A stretch of 64,000 nucleotides of DNA from Fonsecaea monophora (taxonomy: Eukaryota > Ascomycota > Eurotiomycetes > Chaetothyriales > Herpotrichiellaceae), in NCBI RefSeq assembly GCF_001642475.1, contig NW_019173958.1, forward strand, positions 1 through 64,000, given 5' to 3'. This document shows positions 20,401 to 30,334 of the stretch, piece after piece (the first letter of the stretch is position 1; each line of letters begins with the position of its first letter). A program made the position numbers and the translations under genes. The notes under the pieces were generated by a model. That model did no database searches. It had not been told where the DNA came from and saw nothing but the letters and a program-made list of their open reading frames with translations.

Positions 20401-23400
20401 ATCGACGGAAACGAAAGTATTTTGTCCAATACCAGCGAGCTTCTTGATGCATTTCAAGACGGCGTTGATGGTATCCGAGCCGATATCCAAAAACTAACCG
20501 ATCGCCCTGTTGACCTCAGCGCAAGCTACGAAATTCTTGACGCGCTCAAGACAGGAATAGAAGATGTGCGAGCAGATATATCAAGACTCCATGAGAAGCA
20601 GACAGAGGACTCGGACACCGCTACCGCCCGAGGACAGGAGATGGTGATACACGACCAGAATCGCATCTCCACTGAAATCGAAGGTTTGAAGGTTATGATC
20701 ACCCAATTAAGGATCAAAGTCGAAGCGCTGGACGGAATGGCTGGTCCACCCCCTGCAACAGAAGCTCGAGTACACAAGGACGATATGATGGAGCTTCAAG
20801 ATGCCATCCAGCAAGTTCAGGAATCCGTCGATCGTAATCATAACGTTGAGGCACGAATCCACAAGGATGACCTGGAGGGTTTGTACACCGCCATCGACCA
20901 GGTAACCAATGCCGTCAATGAAGTTCGAGATACACCCCCTCCGGCACTGGTCATGCCAGAGAATGCTGCATCGAAAGAAGACACCGAAGCCATCGAAACA
21001 CTCCTGAGGAACATTAAGGCTAGACTTGACGAGGCAATTTCACCGGAATCTGAGCCTCTGGCCAAAGCGAGTCAAGTCGACGCCTTGGAGTTTGCCCTCA
21101 GGGAAATGAAAGTAGTGGTCGACGAAGCCAGTGAGCGTGCAGCTGAACAAACTAACAAAGAAGATTTCACCTTGATCGAGTTGATGTTGAAAGACATTCA
21201 AAGCGGCATGGAAGAGTTCAGGTCCAAGCTAGAGGAATCCAAGACGGAACAAGGCAGTCTCGACAAGTCGGACCTGGAAGTGGTTGAGTCTCTGTGCATG
21301 GATATAAAGACCCAGATCGAAAACATCAAGCTACCAGATCTGGGATTTCTCCCATGCAAAGATGATATTACCGACGTGAAAAATGACCTGAAGTCTTTTC
21401 GGGAGCAATTCGAGGCCGACAATGGCCTCACTGCGCAAGCATTTGAAGCGAGGAAGATTGAACACGGAGGCTTGGCCACGAAGATCGACGATGTTAAAAA
21501 CATCATTGGCGATCTCCGAGACGAGCTCATCGGAAAGGTCGAAGGAAGTGCAGAGGGGATTGTGGAACTGAACAAAGTACTTGGAATGCACCATGATGAT
21601 ATGACCAGATATGCTACGGCAGCCAGCATCGAGGAGATGTCCTCCATGCTCAAAGACGAACTCGAACGACACATGGACCACCAATCTACCATTAAAGCGC
21701 AGATGGAAGAACGAGACGCTACCTTATTCACCAAGCACGAGGAAACCGGTGCGGAACTCAGATCTGTGATCGAGGACAAATTCAGTGCACTCATGACCAA
21801 GTACGATGATGCTCAGCTTGCCAGCGATGCGAAACTGAATTCTCTAGAAGAGCGGGACAGTGCGCACTTGGAAGCTACAAGCAGCACGAAAGCGGTCGTG
21901 GACGATCTCAAATCGCTCATGGACACTTTAGGGACAACCGTCACGGAAACCTATGATCGCATCTCTGAAGACTCCAAAATCGTGTTTGGTTCGATCGAAG
22001 AAACTAACTCGAAGATGGACAACCTACACACCGCCAATGCCTTCGAGCATGGTCTGACTCGGGAGGAGATTGCAAAGACATTGGCAGCAGCAACAAGACT
22101 TGAAGGCACTCTGTCAGACCACCAACCTGCAGTACTATCCGCAATACAGGAAGTACTCGGAGTGGTGACCCAGCATTACGAGCATTCGCAACAGCAAACG
22201 GAGAACTTTGCACGAGCAACAGAAGAGATTAAATCTGGTGTGGACTCCATCCCAGCAGCTATACCACCCTTGTTGCCAGCACTGCCCGCTGTTGAACCGG
22301 TCAGGGAAGTAAGTAGCCAAAAGGAGTACGACGACAGCGAGCTACACGATAAACTCGATACTCTCCTTTCACATGCCAGTTCCGCGAAGGATTTCAACGA
22401 TTTGCATGACAAGCTAGACACGCTGATCTCCCAGACTAACTCGTCGAAGGATATCAGTGAGGTGCATGACAAGCTGGACACTCTTCTATCCCATTCCGAG
22501 TCGGCGAAGGATGCCACAGAATTGCATTACAAGCTAGATACTCTTGTTTCCCATGCGAGCGAAGCGAAGGAGATCTTCGCTGGGCTGGAGGAGCATCAGA
22601 AGGAGTCTCGAGACTCGTTGGCCAACCTTGGGAAACTTGACGAGATTCACCAACAAGTGATGTCGACCGCGGCTGAGATTGCCGGAATGGTGACCACACA
22701 GGCAAGACTCATGGGGGAGCACCACGACTCCAAAGTTGCTGAGGCTACAGAAGCGGCGATTGCCTTGGAGAAGCGAATGGCCCAGAAGGAGAAAGTCGAA
22801 GCTGATATTGTTTACCTCAATGAAGAAAAGAACAATCTCCTGGAGTCCATGGCAACGTTGAGGCGGGAGCAAGAACAGCTCATTGGGCAGACAAAGAAAT
22901 TGACTCGAGATGTGGCGAAGCTTGAGACTGCGCTGCAAATCCGACAAGACGAGATGCGCGAGATGAACGCCAGAGCAGAGGTCCTTGAGCGTCGCATCCT
23001 TGAGGGACTTGTCAACCAAGCTCGAGCGGTTAAGACGTCTTCAAAGACTATCAACAGATCAAGAATCAGCCCAGCCGAACGCGATGCATCCATGAGTCTC
23101 AAGCGCGTTCCAAGTACCGCTAGCACAGCTACAGCCAGAACTTCGATCAAGGGCGGAAAGTCTACCATCGGCAATGCTGTCGGTACAGCCTTGAAAAAGA
23201 GAACGCCGCTAACCTCAAACACCAAGGCAGTCTCAGCTCCAAGAACATCTGCTGTTGACCGGCGAATTCTGAGCACCAGTCATGTTACTGGTAACCGTGG
23301 TCGGAACACGCCCGATATGGCTTTGATGCTTGCCCCTGTGCCTAAAACAACCGGCCTGGTCAGTCTCAAACGCAGCCAGTCTGTAAAGAGCAACCCTAGC

Positions 23401-23967
23401 AGTTATGTCAACGGACGGAAGGCCAGCTGGAATGGTGTACCAACAGAGTTGACGGACAAAGAGAACTTTGACGTTGACCACGATGAAAGTGATGACGACA
23501 ATCATAGCGAAACAAGCACTGAGAGGAGGACGAGCTATGGCACAAGCGTCATGTACACCGACAGCATGACATATGGCACAGGAAGCTCGTTGAGCAGAGA
23601 CAGCAGGAGGTCAACCAGCTGTGGTAGCAGCATTGTTGGGACCATTAACGGACAAACGGATAGCATTGCCGAAGAGGATGAGGAGCTGGAGACGGACGAG
23701 AATACCCAAACGGCCGTGGTCCTACGCAACGCTCAGGCTTCTGGTAATGACGGTAATGACGAAAGTCAAGAGGACTCGATGGCACTGACCACGATGACCG
23801 GATCACGTGGCACCATTGTCGAAGAAGACATGCTGTCCGACATGCAGCCTCAACCCGCAGTTACCGAGGAAGGAATGAAGTACCATGGCAGTGACAGCGG
23901 GCTAGGGACCGAGCCGTTGACAGCAGGCTCGGAGAGCCATAACGAATACTTCCACATGACGGCGTAG
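17422..23967 (+). CDS. Giant repeat and coiled-coil protein, conserved in Pezizomycotina, function unknown
   Basis: Two exons, 17422-17531 and 17586-23967, with a 54-bp intron; 2,163 residues. The splice makes the in-frame join SVPM to WDSSDPDRAPPPLPLNP. The N-terminal 250 residues are Ser/Pro-rich and probably disordered. About nt 19200-20600 hold some 17 degenerate 16-18 residue motifs of the form acidic-[ILV]-[LF]-D-A-[IV]-x-x-G-L, for example DDVFEAVREGL and EEVLDAIREGL. Long heptad-like coiled coil follows. At nt 22339-22578 there are four 20-residue tandem repeats, then a coiled coil, and a basic Ser/Arg/Lys-rich C-terminal third (from about nt 23020) with an acidic end. There is no ATPase motif, so despite similarity to SMC-like annotation it is not an SMC. 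A scaffold or cytoskeletal role is a guess. Confidence 0.85.
22339..22578 (+). repeat. Four tandem 60-bp repeats inside the giant protein gene
   Basis: Four consecutive units of exactly 60 bp, each encoding 20 residues beginning [DE][LV]H.KLDTL and ending in AK[DE] or SKD plus two residues. DNA between copies has diverged at synonymous and non-synonymous sites, so this is an old duplication and not a fresh array. It is flanked by coiled coil on both sides. Confidence 0.95.
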
Positions 23968-24602
23968 GATACGGGCAGTTGAAGAGAATGGACATCATGA
24001 GGAGGGAGGCGTTCTGGAGTCGTTGTTGTCTAATGTTTCTTCTTGGCTAGATAGTCAGATGAAAGGGTAGTGAGCGTTCAGCGAGTATTATTGCAACACA
24101 GTGCCCGGGACGGGGTTGATGACGGAACAAGTATCGAGATACTCAATATGGACATTGGATTGACCTAATATAGCTTGTATGGCTCAAGGTTGCTGCTGAC
24201 ATGTGCATGATTCCCTTTTTGGTACAGCCTCGTTGGATGGCCAGGCAACCAATCAGCAGGGACGATCCTAAGCCTTTGGTCTGCCAACGTGATCACCTTC
24301 CTTCCTCAAGGCATCCAAGGCGCCTTTCCCGTTTTCCCCAACAATTTCCCGCCTGGTTGTGCGTCATTCCTTCCTCATTCGCTGCGTCTGCTACCAGCGA
24401 GAGCCCAGCAGCCCAGATGCACGATGCCACTTGTTTGATCCCAACTTGTACAAATTGGTTGGCTTCCCTCCTTTATTCTTCACCCTCATTGACGTCCAAA
24501 GTGACCTCCTTCCATTTCTACTAGACTCGCTCGACGACGACTCATCTTGCAGCTTCATCATTCCAGCCGCCGCACGCATCCCTCTCTCCCTCCCTCTGAA
24601 CG
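23968..24602. other. Intergenic region before the TLC gene
   Basis: About 635 bp containing the 3' flank of the giant gene and the CT-rich promoter and 5' UTR of the TLC-domain gene (pyrimidine-rich at about 24500-24600). No gene is supported. Confidence 0.5.
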
Positions 24603-25805
24603 ATGCGAGATCCCTTTCCCCCTCCTCCACCATGGCTTGTTAGTCTGGTGACGCCCTTGAGCGAGACTCTCCATCTCCCTTCCCTACCGAACCACATCCA
24701 CGAAGTCCTTGGAGCCTTTGTCCTGTACCAGACAACTCAGTCCATTCTGTCGCCTGTTCTCTCGAATTTCCTATTTCCCAACATCTACCCGAAGCTCACG
24801 CGACGTACTCGCATTAACTGGGACGTACACGTGGTGTCTCTGCTACAGTCGTGTGTCATCAATACTGCGGCATTATGGGTAATGTTCAAGGACGAGGAGC
24901 GTAAGGGTATGCACGGCAGTGCAATTGAGCGGATATACGGATACACGGGTGCGTCCGGGCTCATTCAAGGCCTGGCGACAGGATACTTTGTCTGGGATCT
25001 TGTCGTGAGCGCGCGCTACCTCAAGATCTTTGGTCCAGGTATCCTAGCCCATGCCATCACTGCCCTCTCAGTGTTCGCACTAGGATTTGTAAGATGTTTC
25101 GCCCCGAAAATTCGTGGTGTCTTCGCTGACTGAGACGTACAGAGACCATTTTGCAATTATTATGGCCCGGTGTTCATTCTCTATGAACTGTCGACTCCTT
25201 TCCTCAACATCCACTGGTTCTGCGATAAACTCAACATGACCGGGTCTCAGCTGCAATGGTACAACGGAATGATTCTTCTTTCGGTGTTCTTTGGTTGCCG
25301 TTTGATCTGGGGCACCTACCAGTCGTTGCGGGTATATCAAGATGTGTGGCATACGATGCACCTCAACACTCAATCAGGCCCTGTTCTTCGCGAGATCCCC
25401 GCTTCCCATTCTTCTATATTCGTCCCCAGAGACGGCCAACTATGCCTAGGTGACAAGAGCTGCATTATAGCTCAATCCGAAGTCATGCAGTTCACTGGAT
25501 CACAGACGGAATCTGTTCCAGTCTGGCTGGCGGGGGTGTATCTGACTTGCAATCTGGTACTGAATTCGCTCAACTTCTACTGGTTTGGCAAGATGATTGA
25601 GGCAGTCCTGAAGAGATTTGAGGGTAAGCCCCACGAGGAGTTTCCTCGTGAACGCGAACGGAAGCAAAGCATTGTGGAGGCCGCGGCGACTGAGCTCGAT
25701 TATGAGACTCTCTCGGGACCCAAGACGCCAGACGAGGAGGAGAAAGAGCCAGCCGTTAAAGGGAAGAGCACTGCGCTTTTGGACGGATCAGCGAGGAAGC
25801 GATAG
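24603..25805 (+). CDS. TLC-domain multi-pass membrane protein (TMEM56-like)
   Basis: Exons 24603-25088 and 25143-25805 join in phase (ALGF to RPFCNYYGPVF) to give 382 residues; the intron is 54 bp. Several hydrophobic segments span about residues 30-320. The TLC (TRAM/LAG1/CLN8) pattern is visible: INWDVHVVSLLQS near 75, GYFVWDLV near 125, LYELSTPFLNIHW near 170 and a long final set of helices (MILLSVFFGCRLIW). Family members act in the ER or plasma membrane in lipid sensing or synthesis. This branch lacks the ceramide-synthase Lag1 motif with paired His, so it is unlikely to be a ceramide synthase. The C-terminal 60 residues are charged and cytosolic in type. Confidence 0.88.
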
Positions 25806-26902
25806 GGGTATTGGACGCATCTCCGGAACGCTCTGACGCATCATCTCAATTTCTCCCGGTCGCAAGACTCTAGAGAATCTCCTAGACTTGGGGTCATTTT
25901 TTGTGGAGGGACCACTTTTTGCGTTATTCGTACATGGTTGGGCTCTCAGTCCTCAACGAGAGGGAAGGTGCATATAATGACTGATTCCGCCTTTCCTCGG
26001 CGAACTCGACCGCGGCGACGGTGTATCCCTTTTGCATTTCCTGCATCAGTGGCTCTCGCTTTGTGACTGTCCTTCGAGCAATGGAGCCAGCACTAAACCT
26101 TTGCTTTGACGTTTGTTATGGTATGATGGCTGGGAGGGTTGAACTCTGGGCACTGAAATGCTCAGAGTAAAGAGACATCAGAGAATCGTTTCATAATATA
26201 CCATTCTCCTCACTCGCCGAGAGATGTGGCAAACAATAGGGTCCACAACCCCTGGTTCTGACGACAAGAACATCATCGAGGTGGTAGGTTGCTATGCTCA
26301 AAGAGATGCTTCAGACTGAGGAATACAACGCCGACAGCGCAAACACCCGATTCCTGATCAAATACAATCAGTCTAGAGACAACAGACCGAAGACTGCGAG
26401 ACTATCCACATTATGGACGGAAAATTCACTTCAGAAACTGCAACATTGACACGCACGATCCACCAGGTGTCGGTGCACTCAACCATGTAACTACCAGCAA
26501 CCCGAAATCCCACACAGTATGGACCCTCATTGTCAAGCCCATGCTTGTGAAAGAGACGACGTTGCCAATGTGAAGTTAATCAGGCCAGGTGTTGCTTGTC
26601 TCACAACTTTTCACATGCGTCCTTCATTCGCCTGTTGTCGCCTGTGCTCCTCCTCATCTTCTGCGAAACAGTCTGCGCACTGAATGACGAGTATGGACTT
26701 TGAGTGTACAAGTGAAGATTTATTTTGAGTAGAGATGAAGTGGCAACCGGACTTCACCTAGTGATAGGAGGCAGTGATGTGGTGGCTACCTATAATAAAA
26801 TACTTGCATGATTATTTGTAGTTGTGATGAATCGTTCCTCATTTCTCTATTCTTGACATTTCTCTCACTGCTGCTGCGCGGTCAACGACAGAGCCGATCA
26901 AA
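25806..26902. other. Intergenic region and promoter of the cysteine-rich gene
   Basis: About 1.1 kb with no ORF over 60 codons of interest. The right end is AT-richer and contains a TATA-like box at about 26791. Confidence 0.5.
26791..26800 (+). promoter_or_regulatory. TATA-like box of the cysteine-rich secreted protein gene
   Basis: TATAATAAAA lies about 110 bp upstream of the ATG at 26903, a usual fungal distance when a short 5' UTR follows. It is the only strong AT-rich box in this promoter. Confidence 0.45.
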
Positions 26903-27327
26903 ATGAAGTGTCTTGGCTTGGCCACCTCTTTGTACCTTCTCATCCTCAGCCCAGCGACTGCTTTGGCCATCCCTTTCGACTTCAACGACTCCAGCAACAA
27001 CATCACCAGCCCGACAAAGGTCACCCACCTGACAAAGGTCACCCACCTCAAACTTGAAACCAACTCGACGAATCAAAAAAGTGCCCAAGCCTGCAAATGT
27101 AGTTTGCTGCCAGGCTACAGCAAGGCGTGCTACGAGAACTGTGACTGCTGTCCAAGCTGGGGAATGAAGGTAAAGTAGCCATCTCTTTGTTCCTTGGGAC
27201 CGATGCTCAAGAAACAGAAGTGGTTGATCTGGCCATGGCTGACCTATGGGACTCGTTCTAGGCTTGCTGCTGTAATCTGGGCTCAATATTCGACGCCCCA
27301 AAATGCTCCACCGATTGCTGTACTTGA
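26903..27327 (+). CDS. Small secreted cysteine-rich protein, two-exon, two-module
   Basis: Exon 1 (26903-27169) and exon 2 (27262-27327) give 110 residues. The 92-bp intron starts GTAAAG, ends TTCTAG and has CTGAC 23-30 bases before its end. Residues 1-22 form a signal peptide (MKCLGLATSLYLLILSPATALA). The mature part has an N-glycosylation-type NIT near residue 33, a doubled KVTHLT/KVTHLK, then 12 cysteines. Exon 1 carries C-x-C-x9-C-x3-C-x-CC; exon 2 carries CCC-x10-C-x3-CC. Without the intron the frame would stop two codons after the donor and lose the second half. I know no named family with this pattern. It could be an effector-like, antimicrobial or cell-wall protein; no function is claimed. 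Confidence 0.7.
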
Positions 27328-27776
27328 TAGTATCCGAACGAGAGATCGCTGGAGTCGGTCAGGACATGGGGTCGGACTTTCACAGAGGCTATTTGGAGGT
27401 GAAGCGGGGAGCGGTGGGAGGACAAATGTTCGAGAAGGTTGCGTACCGATACCCGAAATGGTGAAAAGGACAGGACAATTAATATTCTTTGGGACAGAGC
27501 TGGGGGGGATAGACATGATGAACGGTGGCTTGATCTGATCTCATCAGGGTTGGTGGCGATGGTTGCCCAATCAACAGATACACAAAACATTGCGGGTCTG
27601 GAGTTTCGATCCAAACCGCGGCAGAGATTCCGTGGGTCGCGCAGGGAAATCGAACAATCACTGGAACCCCTCGAAAGCGCCCGCAGTGCCGTAAATCAAG
27701 ACTTCCATTGTTTCCATCTTTGCTTCTGTGACCTATTCATCACGACTGTATGCTAGTTGTCTGCTAGAGGTCCACC
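27328..27776. other. Intergenic region before HYM1
   Basis: About 450 bp holding the 3' end of the cysteine-rich gene and the HYM1 promoter. Nothing else is seen. Confidence 0.5.
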
Positions 27777-29182
27777 ATGGCCTTTCTCTTTGGAGGGAGA
27801 GGGCGACAAAAGCAACCCGCCGAGATCGCAAGGTCGTTGAAAGACCTCCTAGTCAAACTCAACGATCCCAGTCCCAGTCCAAAAGTATGCAAACCTGTCC
27901 TTCACAATGTAGCTGCAAGACTGCATGTTGACTGCTCGTTATACAGGTGGAGGAAGATGTGGCCAAACACATGTCCCAGATGAAATTGATTGTCCAAGGC
28001 ACTCCAGGTTCGAGCTCTCTACCAAACCCGGCCCCAAAAACATACTCGACGAATCCCCCTTCTAACCACCCGAGTACAGAAGTTGAATGCAGCCCAGAGC
28101 AAGTCCACCAACTCGTCCACTGCATCATTCAAGAAGACATCCTCTTTGAGCTGGCAAAATCTATCCGTCTGCTGCCCTTTGAAGCGCGGAAAGATGCCCA
28201 GATCATCTTCTCTCATATCCTGCGCTACAAGGCCTCGAACTCTTCGTCACAGTCCGGGTCGTCGGACCCCTCGGCGATTTCCTACCTTGTCCTCCAACGG
28301 CCCGAGATCATTGTCGAATTGTGTCGTGGGTATGACCATCCACAGTCGGCCATGCCGTGCGGGACCATTCTGCGACAAGCGCTGGCATACGACACCATTG
28401 CGGCGGTGATATTATACGACGAATCTCAACCAGGCGAGAAGGCGGTACACCTCAAAGATCTGGACGTCAGCCGCAAACAAACAGGCAAAGGCGTGTTCTG
28501 GAAGTTTTTTGAATGGATCAACAAAAGCAGCTTTGAGGTGTCTGCTGATGCGTTTACCACTTTTAGGGTAAGTCAATGTCTGCCCCCTGTTCACTGATGC
28601 GTGTCATTGTACACGCCGCTACTACCGGTACTAATCTATGCGGGATCTCAGGAAATCCTCACCAAGCACAAACAACTCGTCTCACAATACCTGGCGACCA
28701 ATTATACCCTCTTCTTCACGCAGTACTATAACCCCATCCTTCTCCTATCGCCTTCGTATGTCACCAAACGCCAGTCCATCAAGCTGCTGGGCGAACTGCT
28801 CCTCGACCGCAGCAACTACATCATCATGACCCAATACGTCTCGAGCGCCGACCACCTGAAACTGACCATGACGCTGCTCAAAGACGACAGAAAGATGGTC
28901 CAGTACGAGGCCTTCCACGTGTTCAAGGTCTTTGTGGCGAATCCGAACAAGAGCGACGAGGTCAAGCGGATCCTGGTCAAGAACCGAGGCCGGCTGTTGA
29001 GGTTCCTGCCCACCTTCCTGGAGGGGCGGACCGACGACGACCAGTTCCTGGACGAAAAGAGCTTTTTGCTCCGGCAGGTCGAGATGCTCCCGGACGAAGA
29101 GTCTCTGGAGAAGGAAAGGCAGAGCAGCCAGAGCGGTGGGGCGCCGGGCGAGGGAAGCGGGCAGGTCAGTGTCGGGGCGTGA
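27777..29182 (+). CDS. hymA: Hym1/Mo25-like scaffold protein
   Basis: Three exons, 27777-27884, 27947-28567 and 28652-29182 (introns 62 and 84 bp), give 419 residues. The Mo25 pattern is clear: MAFLFGG.R start, a helical-repeat body (DIL.ELAKSIRLLPFEARKD), YLVLQRPEII..LCRGYD, CGTILRQAL, and the C-terminal part QYLATNYTLFFTQYY, RQSIKLLGELLLDR, DDRKMVQYEAFHVFKVFVANPNK and KNRGRLLRFLPTF. Hym1 activates the germinal-centre kinase of the RAM/NDR pathway for cell separation, polarity and, in Aspergillus, conidiophore development. The C-terminal extension after EEESLEKE-type sequence is Gly/Ser/Gln-rich and longer than in yeast. Confidence 0.97.
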
Positions 29183-29465
29183 TCTGACTGACTGACTGAT
29201 GACCGATTTAAACGCCTCGATTAAGTACATACACTAGGTACCTGGGATGGGGACACGAAAACTTATGTACGCCGTCATTGACTGGATCGATTGACTGGCT
29301 GATTGACTGGTTTGATATACGGACCCGCACTGGCGTTGGCGTGGGCGTCAGTACGGAGTTATCACTGCTTGTTTGTGCGTCTGATTCTGGTTCTGGTGCG
29401 CCGGATAGCGTTGGTGTGTGGTGTTTATGAAACTTGTAAAAGATGTTTCAGCCGCCGTACCTATG

Positions 29466-29508
29466 TAGATTAGGTACCTAGGTATCTAGGTAGGTAGGTA
29501 GGTATGTG
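29466..29508. repeat. GGTA/CTAGGTA microsatellite
   Basis: Runs of GGTA with interspersed CTA, including GGTAGGTAGGTAGGTATG from about 29489. Confidence 0.85.
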
Positions 29509-29701
29509 GTGGATTGTGATGGCGTTTCCACTAGAAAAAAACAACAAGGGAACTTTGAGGTGGAGGTCCTACCTCACCTCGTACATACTAAGATAGGTAT
29601 GTATGTATGCATTACTATCTACCCATCGCTTTCCTAGTACCTACGTAGTACCTACTGCACGTACTGAGGTTCCAGGTGCATTTCTGTATTTATCTTACGT
29701 G

Positions 29702-29800
29702 GCTACCTACCTACCTACCTACCTATTCACAGTACCAGTACCAGTACCAGTACCTACCCACGTATCTGCGCATTATATATATGTATGTATGTATGTACGT
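29702..29800. repeat. Compound microsatellite (CTAC)n, (CAGTAC)n, (GTAT)n
   Basis: About 100 bp with three neighbouring tracts: CTAC units at 29703-29725, CAGTAC units at about 29730-29755, and AT then GTAT units at about 29775-29797. Confidence 0.85.
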
Positions 29801-30334
29801 CCTAGTAGGTACTGGGCCGTGAGACACTGTCTGTCTATACTATGGTCATGTGAGGCGATGCGGCTTAACTCCATTTTATTATTGCTCCCGTTCGGGTTCG
29901 TCGTCGAGAAAAGGTATTTTGAAACAGCAGGGAGGAGTAAAGGCATAGTAGGGTAAATAACAGTTGCTTGCTTGCGGCATGAGCAAGGAACCTCGGGAGC
30001 CTCGAAACCTTGGGAATAATTGAGGTGATAGTACGTGTTTGAGGTGATTGATAGAGTGAAAATACATTTCAGATTTGGCGTTTACTTTGACGATTACTTT
30101 GACGTCCACTTAAAGACATTGACCGTGACCTGCTGATGTAGGTACTGTACCTTGTATCTCAATACCTTAGGTGTCCTACCTACATAGTACCTATCCTAAT
30201 CATCCAAATAAGTGCGCACGTGTCTCATGCGTCGATACATATAAAAGCGAGATGTGAAGAGGTGGAGAGAGAGAGGGGGTCGGTAAAAGAAAAATCCATA
30301 TATACCAACTACCTCCCAAAAAGCAAATGCAAAA

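Larger units (their letters stand above)
29183..30334. other. Convergent intergenic region rich in microsatellites
   Basis: The 1.15 kb between the ends of HYM1 and NDC80 contains many short tandem tracts built from GGTA/TACC, GTAT and CAGTAC units. No gene is supported. Confidence 0.6.

Noticed and set aside
17578..23967. SMC/chromosome-segregation ATPase identity for the giant protein
   Set aside because: There is no Walker A, Walker B or signature motif and no hinge domain; the similarity is only coiled-coil composition.
26882..27301. 139-residue minus-strand ORF opposite the cysteine-rich gene
   Set aside because: The plus strand has a signal peptide, clean splice signals with branch point and a coherent cysteine pattern in both exons; the minus frame has none of these.
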